In this document: positions 21,936 to 34,373 of the stretch, piece after piece
Layout: each line of letters opens with the position of its first letter
Position numbering within the stretch: the stretch's first letter is position 1
DNA from: Bombyx mori
Lineage: Eukaryota; Arthropoda; Insecta; Lepidoptera; Bombycidae
Assembly (NCBI RefSeq): GCF_030269925.1
Contig: NC_085130.1
Location: forward strand, 2,306,501-2,370,500
Length of the DNA: 64,000 nucleotides
Direction of reading: 5' to 3'
The notes under the pieces: generated by a model
Told to the model about the DNA's origin: nothing
Database searches by the model: none
The model's input: the letters and a program-made list of their open reading frames with translations, nothing else
Position numbers and translations under genes: made by a program

Positions 21936-23059
21936 TTATTTATGATCTTTAGATGAATGATGTTTGGCCAGTACGAGATTGTAATGGACTTATTGGATTT
22001 AATTTCTTGATTTTCAATTTAATTTCACATTTAGACATGTAATTGTTTTATTCTTTTAGTTTGTCAACATGATCAGGGCAGAGGTGCCAACGGTTTCATA
22101 AGATTTGAGATAATCCAAATGTTCGCTAAGTATTCTGCGCGATGTGATAAAAATAAATAATAAAAACTGCCTAATTTTAATAGAGAAGATTGTTTCCGCA
22201 TATCTAATATTTGGAGTATTCTTAAGAGTGAAGATGAGAACCGGAATCAAATAAACTGACCGTCCTCAACACCGTATTCATTTAAGTATTCTTTGCAAAA
22301 TATAATTTAAAAGTCTAGAATCTTTTTTTCCAAAATAGACGGTAGCTACGAGATTATTCAAATATCCGACGTATAACATTTGAGCCGTCCACTACTACGA
22401 AAACTGTAAAATACTCGAAGCTTTGGAAATATCCTGTAAAAAGTGCAGCTAAAGACAAGTCGAATCCCAGAAAATCTCCCAGTGAATCTCGAAAGCTATG
22501 AACATTTCGGTATGAAATACAAACACAATAATTCCACGAAATCGTTTTGCGAATAGCGAAATACTAAGTATAATATTATTAAACAAGCACAATCAATAAT
22601 AATCATAGTCACATAGTAGTCCGATAGTTTTCCACGGAACTTATTATTCGGTGAGGTCAAGGTTTATCACTATTCTACGATAATAAAAAAAACAGTTTTA
22701 TTTCCTTAAAAAATAATAATTAATCGAACCGATAAAGAAAACGTATTTGATTGCAATAGGGAAGTGTATTCTCTGTGGTTTCGACAGTTTTTTTAGCGAC
22801 TTCCCATTCGGCCCTGGAATTAAAAAATACCCCTTGTTTTTCTAGGCTGGGGACTGAAACTCTGCGAGGTCCCCGCGTCTAGGAGGCGAAAAATTTACTT
22901 TAAGCGATAGGCAATGACTCAGTTAATACCCTGGCATTGCTTGAGTGGTGGCTAAATGGTAAAAAGTTCGTGTATCTTCAATGACAGTAAAAAAGTTAGC
23001 GCATCTGGCCAACAACCCAAAAACCATAGGGCGCCCTAATCTAGACGATTCCTAGTCGC
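21936..23059. other. no gene seen
   Basis: Unassigned except for the family C remnant at 22895. Confidence 0.5.
22895..22970 (+). mobile_element. family C remnant
   Basis: taagcgataggcaatgactc and accctggcattgcttgag keep the C 3' end order. Strongly eroded. Confidence 0.35.
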
Positions 23060-23302
23060 TTAAGAAATAGTGGTAGGACGTCTTGTGAGTCCGCACGGGT
23101 AGGTACCACTGCCCTGCCTATTTCTGCCGTGAAGCAGTAATGCGTTTCGGTTTGAAGGGTGGGGCAGCCGTTGTAACTATACTGAGACCTTAGAACTCAT
23201 ATCTCAAGGTGTGTGGCGGAATTTACGTTGTAGATGTCTATGAGCCGCCAATTAACATCAAATGGGCCGTGAGCTCTTTCACCCATGTATCCAATAAATA
23301 AA
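23060..23302 (+). mobile_element. Bm1 SINE, headless
   Basis: tggtaggacgtcttgtgagtc to catgtatccaataaataaaa, with a shortened ccagtaacc region. Confidence 0.88.
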
Positions 23303-23359
23303 AAGTAGTGAACTAAAGTGTTGTATGTACGCTTTACAGATTTACGGCTACGACCGGTG

Positions 23360-23522
23360 TGCTTAGTGAGAGTTTTTTAACGTTCTCGATAACGTAAAAG
23401 TTAACTCAAATTTGTATGGAGTTGGAATGTTCGCCTAAGTTTGCCGCTAGGGGCGCTGTTCCAACTGCATACAAATTTGAATTAACTTTTACGCTACCGA
23501 GAATGTTAAATAAATAATAGTT
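23360..23522. mobile_element. element M, foldback MITE
   Basis: Arms of about 49 bases: aacgttctcgataacgtaaa ... ggagttggaa, inverted as ttccaactgc ... ttttacgctaccgagaatgtt. The loop is about 30 bases (cgcctaagtttgccgctagg). Other copies at 43950 (one arm) and 61298. Confidence 0.75.
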
Positions 23523-23879
23523 TAAAAAAATAACAAAATACGCTTTTATAGAAAATCCAACTAAAATATAGAAAATAAATTTGAATTAAAAACACGCTTT
23601 TTTTACAATAAAATCATTTTTTCTTGCACTGTTTTTAATAATTAATTTAAACTATCATTTTTTTTATTTTATTTTTTAATATTGATTTGTCATCTATCCT
23701 TTAATAAGTATACCAAATTTCTAGTTAATCCGACGTTTTGAAGAGGGTCAAAATCATGTTCAAAGATTCCGTTACAAACATACATACGTCTGAAGCTAAT
23801 AAAAGCTTATTAAAAACTCGCAATATACACACTGATCTCGGCCGGTTGTCACGCTGTCTGACGGGCAGTTGACGTAATG
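23523..23879. other. no feature seen
   Basis: Very AT-rich up to 23760, then ordinary. Confidence 0.5.
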
Positions 23880-23978
23880 CAAGATAAGTTATCGATTAGA
23901 ATTGACTTTGAGCGGGAACGCTATCGATTTTTACTATAAATACACAATATTATCGATACTACACGTAAATAAATCGCC
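23880..23978 (+). promoter_or_regulatory. promoter-like segment with three ATCGAT motifs and a TATA box
   Basis: ATCGAT at 23891, 23923 and 23952, TATAAATA at 23935-23942, then a short open frame at 23979. ATCGAT is the core of the Drosophila DRE. Whether it works here is unknown. Confidence 0.3.
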
Positions 23979-24068
23979 ATGCGTGATCACGAATGTAAGA
24001 TTGCGGTTATGTGTGTAAACGCTTCCGAGTGTTTGGTCAATGACATTAATGATGTTTGTTGTAAATGA
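23979..24068 (+). CDS. small Cys-rich open frame, 29 aa, unproven
   Basis: ATG to TGA encodes MRDHECKIAVMCVNASECL and then VNDINDVCCK. It has five Cys in 29 residues and the start follows the TATA-like box by about 37 bases. No family recognised and no signal peptide. It could easily be chance. Confidence 0.15.
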   Translation: MRDHECKIAVMCVNASECLVNDINDVCCK

Positions 24069-24384
24069 CAGACATGAGGTCGAAATGTCAATTGTGCTTA
24101 GCTTCCCGCCCCCCTACAAATTGGAACGCAGAGTTGCTTGCTGGAATGAGGAAGCCCACTAGTGCGTACTATAGTACTTGAGACCCACGCGCACTATGCG
24201 TACTATGGTACTTTAAAGTTTCACCCAACGAAGTTCCAACAAAGTCTACAGTCCAAGCGAAGGCCAAACCGATTAGTAATTGATTTATAAATAGTGGAAA
24301 GATCAAATGCATATTCCCTTGAGAGTAATAATCGAATTTTATGTTCGAAGATGCCGACCTCTGTTAGAGAGACTCTAAAGATTT
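24069..24384. other. no gene seen
   Basis: A short repeated word pair gcgtactatagtact / gcgtactatggtact at 24164 and 24199. Confidence 0.5.
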
Positions 24385-24603
24385 ATTGGTGGTAGGACCA
24401 CCGCCCTGCCTATTTCTGTCGTGAAGCAGTAATGCGTTTCGGTTTGAAGGGTGGGGCAGCCGTTGTAACTATACTGAGACCTTAGAACTTATATCTCAAG
24501 GTGGGTGGCGCATTTACGTTGTAGATGTCTATGGGCTCCAGAAACCACTTAACACCAGGTGGGCGGTGAGCTCGTCCACTCTACCACATCTAAGTAATAA
24601 AAA
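24385..24603 (+). mobile_element. Bm1 SINE with 5' deletion
   Basis: ggtggtaggaccaccgccctgcc jumps over the gtgagtccgcgcggg part. It ends catctaagtaataaaaaaaa. Confidence 0.88.
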
Positions 24604-24751
24604 AAACACGGTACCTACCTTACTCGTAACGTATAGGATTGACAATGGTACTGACTCGTCACAGCCCATCACTAGTACAACTTGTCTACAGCAATACAGA
24701 CAGCGCAAAGAAAATTACTGTCGCGCATTCGTTTCAATGATTACGCTCCAA

Positions 24752-24999
24752 TCTCTATATATAAAAATGAATTGCTGTTCGTTAGTCTCGCTAAAACTCG
24801 AGAACGGCTGAACCGATTTGGCTAATTTTGGTCTTGAAAAAATTCAAGTGTGGAAGTCCAGAGAAGGTTTAAAAGGTAGAAAAATATGAAAATGCTCCGA
24901 ATTTAAATAAAAATAACAATTTTGTTTTTCCTTTGATGTGTCCCCCGTCGGTCTTTTATTTATCGATTGAGGCACTACGAAGTCTGCCGGGTCAGCTAG
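24752..24999 (+). mobile_element. non-autonomous Helitron, family H-c
   Basis: A|TCTCTATATATAAAAATG ... tgccgggtcagCTAG|T. The interior has the usual gaacggctgaaccgatttgg phrase. The copy at 26040 is inverted. Confidence 0.72.
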
Positions 25000-25225
25000 T
25001 AAAAAATAAATAATCTCGCAAAACCAAACGCGGTACCAAACAAAAACGAGTATCTCTTCGATATTCCATTGATTACGAGCACGGGTGGCGGTGAATCAAC
25101 AACTCGGATCGATCTACATAACCGGTTTTATGTCCCAGCACTAGCGGCCGACGAGAACTGTCAATTGAACATGTCATTGATCTTATACTTTCGAACGGTT
25201 TTAGGGTGTACCGAGAAAGTACATT

Positions 25226-25520
25226 ACTGTTTTTTTTATTTTTTTTATTGCCCTTCTAGGCAGACGAGCATACGGCCCACCTGATGGTGAGTGGTTACCG
25301 TCGCCCATGGACTTCAGCAATGTCAGGGCAGAGCCAAGCCGCTACCTCTTTTAAAGAAGAACATGTCATAGCGCTCGGGAAACACCGTGGGGGGAGCTCA
25401 TTCCATAGCCGGATGGTGCGTGGCAAAAAATATCTCTGGAAACGCACGGTGGATGGACGCAGTGGCTTCAGATAATATGGATGAACTCTGCTCCGATGGC
25501 GGAAGGTGCGATGATAAAAA
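25226..25520 (-). mobile_element. family C LINE 3' end with RT tail
   Basis: Minus strand of tattgcccttctaggcagac, ggtgagtggttaccgtcgcc, aagccgctacctc, then caccgtggggggagctcatt, equal to the C copy at 1120 inverted. The coding part has stops. Confidence 0.75.
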
Positions 25521-26039
25521 GGAGATGATCAATTAAAATGACTGGATTAATTATAATTATTTTACGATTCGATCGTAATGTTTTCATCGGTTTTCGTACG
25601 TAAATACATATGTCAGTCACCACGAAAACCGTAATTTTGTAACGTCTAAATTTAAAAAAAAAAAAATTTAAAACAGCATGAAAAATTTTATAGTTATAAT
25701 AAATTCGCGCGTGTTCCTTTATTAATGTAAAATCCTTTTAAGCGACGCATGTTAAGTCAGAACACTCGTAATAAGAGATTATAATTAAAGAAATTGATTA
25801 CATACTGAAAGGTGGTTTTCTATGATGAACCTTTTTAAGTTTAATTTATCAGTTAGATTAGCTTAGTGAGCTCAACAATTTTACTACACCAGATTAATTT
25901 TAGGGTCAGAATGCCATATGTCGTTTTGGATAAATTTACATTTTAATATATCCAGAGGTTAAATGCTATTCGGCTTAAGCGATATTTCGCTTAATACGCG
26001 ACATTTAGCTTTGTAATTAAAGGTCCGTTTTATTTAGTA
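25521..26039. other. no feature seen
   Basis: 25980-26030 (gatatttcgcttaatacgcg, acatttagc) matches 16822-16860, an unnamed short repeat. Confidence 0.45.
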
Positions 26040-26334
26040 CTAACGACGCGTCAGACTTCGTAGTGCCTCAATCGATAAATAAAAGATCTAAACTTTTGTA
26101 TAAAATAAACTTAAAACAAACAATATGAATCCGTCCGACGGGGGACACGTCAAAGGAAAAACAAAATTATTATTTTTATTTAATCCCGCGTATTTTCATG
26201 TTTATCTGCCTTTTAAACCTTCTCTGGAATTCCACAAATAATTCAAGACCAAAATTAGCCAAATCGGTCCAGCCGCTCTCGAGTTTTAGCGAGACTAACG
26301 AACAGCAATTCATTTTTATATATATAGGTATAGA
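26040..26334 (-). mobile_element. non-autonomous Helitron, family H-c, decayed 3' end
   Basis: CTAA instead of CTAG at the 3' terminus (26040-26043), then acgacgcgtcagacttcgta. The 5' end is ...ataggtataga|T. Confidence 0.62.
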
Positions 26335-27439
26335 TAGACAGAAGATAGATTAGCATAATATTATCCTCATATTAGCATTGCACTAGCAGTTTTTAATTGA
26401 ACTTCAATTGCGTTTAAACCCTTCAAATAGCTGAAGAAGTTTTTTTTGTTATGGTATTTTTTCCAAATTTTAAGCTTTGCTGTTAAGTTGCAAAAATGTC
26501 CCTTAAAAATATATAGCCCTTCAACCCTATTACACAACCTTCAATCAAGCACTTTCGCGTCATGCGCCAAATGCGCGAAATAAAAACAATTATCCGATTC
26601 CTTTTTTGAAACACGAAATGCGAATGCAATACCGTAAATATTCATTAATTATTTGCATAATCAAGGTCGGTGAACCTTATAAAGAGAAATTACACCACAA
26701 TAAAAACCACACGAAACTTTAAGGATTTTCCGTGTACGAATTTGGCGAATGTCGGTTTTTGTTTGTCCCGTACCAGCGGTTACCTCGATACCTTAACCGA
26801 TTCAAGTACCGGTTTTTTATCGATCGATTAAAACGTTTTCACGGCAACATGATATTTAGGTCGAAAATTACTTGATGTTTTTCTGAATTGGCAACCTAAT
26901 TTTTTTATATATCTGACGTTTTTTTAGGAATTTTATGAACTGGTAACGTCGGATCTGGAGGATTTTTGAACTGTTATTTAGTGCTGAAAGTGGGACACTT
27001 TTTCAAGCATCTCCCACATGAGACGGTTCGCTCTACCTCTACCCTCCATAATTTCTAAGAAACATTAATGACACTTATCAATGTTGCCAATGTTCAAATA
27101 ACGAAATTCTTATTTTTGTTTACAGTCGTACGTGACACTGACTTACGCTTTCATACTGCCAATTCTATTGTGATTTGATTTTTCAATAAACAAAATTTCA
27201 AGTCTAGATTCCGGGTAATTCACGTATCGCAAATAATCTTGAATATTCGGATTCATACGTGTGCTATAAATTAAATAATGAAATTCAATACTTGCGCACA
27301 TGGCATTTTTGATTTATTGATCGGCTGCCATTCATAAAATGGCAGCCGAATGGAATTAATAACAAAACAGTTCCACAGGATTTTTTAAGGAGCTCATGAG
27401 TGATAATTTCGAAAATAGTGACGGTACATTACAATAAAA
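26335..27439. other. no gene seen
   Basis: 26385-26490 pairs with 17110-17230. cggctgccattcataaaatggcagccga (27321-27349) is a short perfect hairpin. Confidence 0.5.
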
Positions 27440-27685
27440 CTAACGGACCCGACAGACGTTGTCCTGCAAAAATTCATTCTAGTCGATCCAGGCGTTTAGT
27501 TGCAGTATAGATAAATAGCCTATACACCGACTGCAGCGCCATCTGCCGGGCTGATATGTGAATCTAAACCATCCAGGGCGCCACCCAAATGCATACAAAA
27601 AAATTCATTTCAATCGATCCAGCCGTTTTGGAGGAGTTCAATGACATACACACGCACAGAAGAAATTTATATATAAAAATAAAGA
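27440..27685 (-). mobile_element. Helitron-like element, family H-g
   Basis: ctaacggacccgacagacg ... ttatatataaaaataaaga|T. The two phrases aaaattcattctagtcgatc and aaaattcatttcaatcgatc form an internal repeat. Confidence 0.5.
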
Positions 27686-28178
27686 TTACGATCTACATTG
27701 ACACATTAAAACAGATGAACCATGCTCGGAAGCACAGAAACCAATCCACAAGCGTTGACATAAAAAAATATATATCGCAAATAATTGATAAGACCTACAT
27801 TTTAAAGAGATAAAGATCTAAGTTGACCAAATTGTCTGTCAGTACAAGAATATATCTCGATTTTTGTTTTAAATGTAAAACATATTGCTACAGAAAATAG
27901 CACCTTACACGTTTAATCTTAGTGCTTGTATTCAAACATGAAGACCATCGAATACTGAATTACCTAAACAACATCTTGAACTCGATTTGTCGAACAAAAA
28001 CGTACCTTACGCTTTTGACTTAAGTATTACTCAATTTTGTATATGGTTTTGGACTTTGGTTATTTCGTATTTTACCAAATCGATTTTATCAAATGATAAC
28101 ATTGTGATAAGAAGACAAAAATCGATACGCGTAGTGCATTGTTCTTCACGATAATTTTATAATCGTTTTGCTCACATA
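27686..28178. other. no feature seen
   Basis: No exon, repeat family or RNA gene recognised. Confidence 0.5.
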
Positions 28179-28773
28179 TCTTAATATATATAAATTACGT
28201 GTCACGTTGTTTGTCCGCGATGGACACCTAAACTACTGAACCGATTTTAACTTATTTTTTTTAAAATATGTCTTTTGTTCCAACTTAGGCCATAGGATGG
28301 TTTTTATTTCGATTAATGGTCCCAATATTCAATAATTAACAATAAAATGATTTCTTATGTTGATTATTGTTATTCATTGTAAGTAATTCATAAATCTAAA
28401 AATCTGCACTTTATTTACTTTGCACTGCTTTTGGTTGACTGGTAGAGAATGCCTTAGGCATTAAGTCCGCCAATGTAAACTTTATATGAAGTGTAAATCA
28501 GTTTTTACAGACAATTGTAATACTGTCTGACATTAATATCTCATAGATGGCGCTGTGTTAAAAATACCAATGTTTCACATAAGATACAATTTAATGGCAT
28601 AAACACCACGTGTTGCTGAGGCTAAAGTATAAGTGAAATTTATTTCGTAGTAAACGCAATACAGTGAAATTCATTAGTTCTTACTTTCTTAATTTTTGGT
28701 ATTAGCATAGCCGGCCACGTGTTATTTAGATACAAAAACCTTAGCCACAGCAACGTGTGGCCGGGTCTGATAG
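28179..28773 (+). mobile_element. Helitron-like element
   Basis: A|TCTTAATATATATAAATTACG ... gtgtggccgggtctgatag|T. The 3' CTAG is mutated (atag) but is preceded by a hairpin between ccggccacgtg (28710) and cgtgtggccgg (28754). Confidence 0.5.
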
Positions 28774-28879
28774 TACCTTTTTTTTTGTTAAAATAAAATT
28801 TTGTGTTAGTTTGTAAATCTTCAGCGATGCTGACTTATTTTATTTAGAATCTTAATGTGTACTTAAATGTGCTTTAAAC

Positions 28880-29075
28880 ATAAGCCCACTGAGTTTGTCG
28901 CCGGATCTTCTCAGTGGGTCGCGATTCCGATCCGGTGGTAGATTCTGCGAAGCACGGCTCTTGCTAGGGTTCGTGTTAGCAACGTCGTCAGGTTTGAACC
29001 CCGCGAGCTCACCTACTAGTTAAGGTTACGCTGAAATAGCCTTTCAAGGCCATCAGCTTAGGTAGGAAAAAAAAC
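28880..29075 (+). mobile_element. family B retroposon, 5' truncated
   Basis: ataagcccactgagtttgtc to cagcttaggtaggaaaaaaaac. Confidence 0.8.
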
Positions 29076-30366
29076 AGATTGACTTGGTACAGTCAGCTTC
29101 GAACCACTGGTATGTCAACGGAGGTTTCCGTCTTAACAACAACAGATGGCGCGCGAGTGTTTTTATGAATACGTGTTTCGGTAGTCACTGTGGAACATAC
29201 GTCAGTATTCATAGCTATTTAAATATTTCTGTTTCAATGAATTGCCAATCTATTATATCGCCACCCCTATATTATATCCAATTACGCTAAATGTTATTAA
29301 AATTATCTGTGAAATTTCATTTATGCTCATCCTGTTAATTTTTTGTCGGTGCATTTTTTTGGCGAGACCTTAGGGTTGTCTCTTGTATTAGTTTTATTTA
29401 GTAAACGCACGTCTGCAATTTCTTACGCGCAAATGAGGACATAACTTGCATATTATTCGTTTGGCTGTGAAATAATTGAGTAATTAATTCAATAAATAAT
29501 TTAATACAGTTTTAAAGCTCATCACCCATATACTTTTTGGGACATAGGTAATAAAAATTGACCCTAAAGTTAATATTATGTCAATTTTTTTTTTTTATTT
29601 TTTTTTTTATACTACACTTTTTTTGATCTTTTTAAAACACATAATCAAAATGCAAACGTAAACAATTACATTATAAGTCAGCCAGTCAGTGACAGCCCTA
29701 CACAACCCTTCACACCTTGACTATTAAAAACGTTGTTGATATGCCGAGTTCTCAGGTGACACAACCCTTTGTCTGATCCCTAATGTTTGCTGATTTTCAA
29801 GGTTAGATTATCCCACGAGGCTCAGCTGTCTCTTACAACAAGGGTTTAATAGAGGTCCTTATAGCTCAGTGGTTGTAAAATCGCTCGATTTCAACATTCA
29901 CGACTAGTAATTGAATGGTCTCAAAAAGTACACGGATAGTACAGAAAAATGTTCAAAAAGAAACTATAATCAACGCCATCTAGGAAACGAGACAAGCAAA
30001 CTATAAAAATATTCAAAATTTAACTTCACTTATGGTCCTTATTCTGCAAAGTATTCTGCGAAGCATGACTCTTGACATTTTTCTTGATTCACATTTGTAC
30101 TTAAAACCGCAGACACGTTCTAAAGAATTGTTCGAGGTGATCTATTCATCTCAAATTTACGATAAATTAATTGCAATCAATGTATTTCCCTTCATGGTTA
30201 ATTCTGAGCGATATACCCCGACTAAATTAAGTACAAATTTTGAACCGAAATGCATTACTGCTTCTTGGCACTCTAAAAGTGTCTCCTCACATCAAAGTAT
30301 CTCTGTCTCAATCGCAGTCAGTATAGGTACGAACTCTATTATCGCTAAATACATGTTATTGTTGAA
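29076..30366. other. no gene seen
   Basis: T-rich tract at 29585-29615. A 114-codon frame at 30032-30376 lacks any recognisable domain. Confidence 0.5.
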
Positions 30367-30632
30367 TCTATACTAATATTATAAAGAGGAAAGATTTGTT
30401 TGTTTGCTTGTATTGAATAGGCTCCGAAACTACTGAACCGATTTAAAAAATTATTTCCCTGTTGGAAAGCTACGCTATCCCCAGGTGACATAGGCTATAT
30501 TTTTTATATTTTCAAAAAAAATAGTGATCCTTACTGAAACTCCAATAATGTAACCCAATGTGTAAAAAAATTAACTAAAATTCTTTACATCGCGTGCGCT
30601 ACTTCCCAAGCGAAGCCAGGGCGGGCCGCTAG
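30367..30632 (+). mobile_element. non-autonomous Helitron, family H-a
   Basis: A|TCTATACTAATATTATAAAG ... gcgggccgCTAG|T. Confidence 0.75.
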
Positions 30633-30779
30633 TAATAAATATAAAAAAATAATAAAAAAATTAAAATTGTAATACTAAGATTGAAGGCCGAAAAACGTAA
30701 GTTAATGACCGAGAAAATGTATTCCAATGACTCATAGCCGGAAACACACTCTTTGCCTATCACAATTTATTCATTACGG

Positions 30780-31050
30780 TACGCCACCGTCCTCGTCGAA
30801 CCCGTCGCTTCCGACGAAGGGCTCGACGAGCGAATTAACCCAGAGACTCAGCCCACTGAGTTTCTCGCCGGATCTTCTCAGTGGGTCGCGTTTCCGATCC
30901 GGTGGTAGATTCTGCGAAGCACTGCTCTTGCTAGGGTCAGTGTTAGCAACTCTTCGGTTTGAGCCCCGTGAGCTCACCCACACACGTTAGGGTGAAGCTG
31001 AAATAACCTCTCAAGGCTATCAGCATAGGTAGGGAAAAAAAAAAAAAAAA
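30780..31050 (+). mobile_element. family B retroposon
   Basis: caccgtcctcgtcgaacccg to gcataggtagggaaaaaaaaaa. Open frames on both strands here are element sequence. Confidence 0.8.
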
Positions 31051-31479
31051 CGGTACTTCAAATCGAGGAAAATCCATTAAAATAATTGTGCAAAATGATT
31101 TTAACATCCCGCCTTTTTTGAACAGAGATCTGAGAGACAATATCATCATAAAATAACAATACGTCATTGGCAAAAAGTAAACGCTATTTTCAAAAGAAGG
31201 AAAAAAAAAACATCTTCGTTCGAAATTGAAAAATTCTCAAACGATATTGTGTGACTCGCATAACAGTCATGACAATAGAATAAAATCGATATAATAAATA
31301 GATATTTATATATTTATTCACAGCACAGAGATGTTTGTTACGCATGTTTACAAGAACGCCAAGGTCGAAGATACATTAACGCATCCATTATAATCGTTGC
31401 GATAACGCGATTTATGAGTTTTATACAATTGCATTGATAACTCGCTCTAGTTTTGAAGTGAAAGTTATTTACGCTTGAC
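31051..31479. other. no feature seen
   Basis: AT-rich, unassigned. Confidence 0.5.
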
Positions 31480-31690
31480 TTGGGGGCTAAGCTGGTGAAT
31501 GCGTGACGAGAGCGTTACGAAAAGTGTGATCGGGCGAGGCGAACGAAAGTTGAAAGGGATATATTAGTTAGTGAAGGTATAAAGAGAGAGAGAGATAGTA
31601 ACGTTTAGTATTTTACTGTGGAGCAAGAGAGAGAGGTGCGCGCGTACACTTTCTTTCTCTCTTCCTCTGAAAATTAATCAAATTCATTTC
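31480..31690 (-). mobile_element. element R, partial copy
   Basis: Inverse of the 14660 copy: gggggctaagctggtgaatg, cgtgacgagagcgttacgaa, agtgtgatcgggcgagg. Unlike that copy it has no C insertion and so shows the uninterrupted sequence. Confidence 0.55.
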
Positions 31691-31759
31691 TCATTAAAAA
31701 AAACCCATAATAAATTTAAATATTTGTAAAAAATTAATCTAAAATTTTTCACCACCTTA

Positions 31760-31925
31760 TCCCACCTAGTGGGATAAGGGAAAAAGCAGCACAGCTAATT
31801 TGTCTCTTCCATTCTCTTCTATCAGCCGTCATCTCAACACTCACTCCTCTCTCTCTCATATCGTCATTCACACACTCCATCCATGTCTTCTTTGGTCGAC
31901 CTCTTCCCCCTCTACCAAATTTGTA
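31760..31925 (-). mobile_element. RTE-type LINE tail fragment
   Basis: Minus strand GRGGRGRPKKTWMECVNDDM, then EWKRQISCAA. Same family as 15606. Confidence 0.7.
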
Positions 31926-32339
31926 AAAAATTAATATATGTAAATTTATATACATACATATACATAAATCTAAAGAAGTTTTATTACTAAAATTTAAAAA
32001 AAAAAAAACCTTAACAATGCTGTACCTAAACCAGAAAAAGTATTAACATAATATTCATAGCTAACACATCCCGCATTCAAGGTTTCGTTGTGTTATTCGT
32101 GAAACAAGATATTTGCTTTGGAATTAATTAATTAATTGTTAATTTTATTTACTGATAACGTGTTGTCGCGAATATAATATGTTTGTCCTAGTCTAGATCA
32201 ACTGTAAAACACTATTTTATCGGCTTCGAAAAATATAGTGATGTTATTGTTGTTGGAATTTTCATCAAGGCCCATTCTCTAAGCTCTTAGACTCTTCAAG
32301 CAGCGGTCACCGTTCTTTGTGTTCCGAGTTTATTTCTAT
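31926..32339. other. no feature seen
   Basis: AT-rich, with attaattaattaattg near 32125. Confidence 0.5.
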
Positions 32340-32577
32340 TTTTTATTGCTTGGACGGGTGGACGAGCTCACAGCCCACCTAGTGTTAAGTGGTTACTGGA
32401 GCCCATAGATATCTGCAACATAAATGCGCCACCCACCTTGAGATATAAGTTCTAAGGTCTCAGTATAGTTACAACGGCTGCCCCACCCTTCAGACCGAAA
32501 CGCATTACTGCTTCACGGCAGAAATAGGCAGGGTGGTGATACCCGCCCGCGCGGACTCACAAGAGGTCCTACCACCA
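32340..32577 (-). mobile_element. Bm1 SINE, headless
   Basis: ttttattgcttggacgggtgg to gtcctaccaccattaaaaaa. Confidence 0.92.
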
Positions 32578-33125
32578 TTAAAAAAAAAAAAAGTTTTTGC
32601 GTTCCCGCCAATAAGTCAAGAACACTTCATAATTATAAAATGTCATCGCAAAACTGATTAGAATAAAAGGGGCTAGTTCAAATGAAGTAATTAATTTCCT
32701 ACGTAAAATCGACAGCGCATAACGAAATATCAAAAAACAACAAGCCAATAAAAAAAACTGTTTTGTTTCGCTTCAATACATTTTCTAGTTCAAGAAACTG
32801 TCAGCCATCTTAAAGTTCAGTAGCACTGTTTTATTTTCGTAACGAGACTATTCTAAATTAGAAACACGTGGTATGTATACCGTTGCCAAAAACGAAAAAA
32901 ATAAAAATAATAACCCATTGATTTTTACTTCGAGACTTGAAGACGGAGAAATGTGTTTATCTTACCGGAAACGAAAGATTTTTGGTGAATTCTTAAGTGG
33001 CATACATACTGTGGTAATTAATAGATATCGCATTGTATCGCTACATTGCATGAAGTAATTCAAATTTCGTATGATGACAATATAATAGAAAAGTTTGGCA
33101 AAAAAAACCGACTTTAACAAAATAA
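32578..33125. other. no feature seen
   Basis: 33106-33120 has the aaccgacttta word that also marks element R. Confidence 0.45.
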
Positions 33126-33455
33126 AAAGATGTGTAGTGTCGTGGAACACCGGATATGACGAAGTTCCATATAAAAAAAAAAAAAAAACAGAGAAAAAAA
33201 TCGCGCGGTGAAATATCGCTGTGCGGAAAACAAGGCCTTATTCCACGGACTTTTTCTTACGGTTTATACTATCACATTTTTTTCAGTTCGGTCACGCAGC
33301 AAAAATGGCGCGGTGAAATATCGCTGTGCGGAAAACAAGGCCTTATTCCACCGACTTTTTCTTACGGTTTTTACTATCACATTTTTCTCAGTTCGATCGC
33401 GCAGCAAAATCCCTATCTCCTCCAAGCCTGCCGTAAGGAACTTCGTTCCAAAAAG
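33126..33455 (+). mobile_element. element E with a 105 bp internal tandem duplication
   Basis: Same ends as 9780. The block cgcggtgaaatatcgctgtg ... cgcagcaaaa occurs twice in a row (33201-33305 and 33306-33410). It stays open in frame, giving a repeated peptide GEISLCGKQGLIP. Confidence 0.65.
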
Positions 33456-33721
33456 AGTATCAATCATCATGGAAAACTATTGAATATGCGTCATTAAGGT
33501 CGGATATTAAAAAAATGGCACTAAATAAGAAACACTACTTATATATACAAACAAAAAAATCGATATAGTCCACCGAGAAAAAAGTTCTGAGATGACACCC
33601 AAAAAAAAACAGCAAATTGATTACCTCCGTCTTTTTTTATTTCGGTTAAAAACTAAACATGCGTCCATCATAAATTGAGCTACGTTCTGCGTAACAGATA
33701 TTTGTACTTATACATAGATAC

Positions 33722-33830
33722 ACAGGCTGCGTGAAAGACGATATGTCTAAGAATGATAGAGAAGTATGGAAGGAGAAAACATGTAGGGCCCACCCCAGGT
33801 GACTGGGAGAAGGACAGGAGAATGATGATA
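33722..33830 (+). mobile_element. RTE-type LINE tail scrap
   Basis: Reads CVKDDMSKND, REVWKEKTCRAHPR, the end of the 15606-type ORF, on the + strand. Confidence 0.5.
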
Positions 33831-34373
33831 ATGTTGATACACAGACTGATAGTTTCAACTGTATAATTAATTTCTAGTATCAAATCTCTGTACGTTACGA
33901 ACATGGATATAATATAGTTAGACAGGCTATTGGAAATTAAGCAGAATATTTTAAAAAAAATCGATAAACATGTTACATCTCTATTAATAGAATTTATGTT
34001 TCCCGGTAACATTACGTATGTAATTTCTATACTAATTAAATGACACTCCGTTAAGTTTAGTTTTGTTTAAATTACGAAAAAATAATTTAAATTTGGAAAC
34101 GAGTGTAAATTAAACCCGTTTTGCTATCAATATAAAATCTAGTCCTCGTGAGTATTCATGAACCTATTTTTTATTATATTTATAAACTCACGAATTATTT
34201 TGCGTTCATTTGTAAATTTAAAACTTTACAATATTCTTTCAAATCAAATGCTCACAAACACGGTCATGAAATATGACTAACCCGGTAATAGCATTGTATT
34301 CAACGCCCTCACTGCTGAGCTTAGGGTTAGAAGCAAACATTCGTTTGAAGTGTTTAACAAAACTATTTAACAT
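33831..34373. other. no feature seen
   Basis: Minus-strand hydrophobic frames here are accidental. Confidence 0.5.

Noticed and set aside
30032..30376. 114-codon + strand frame
   Set aside because: No domain, no repeats of codon pattern, ends inside a Helitron.
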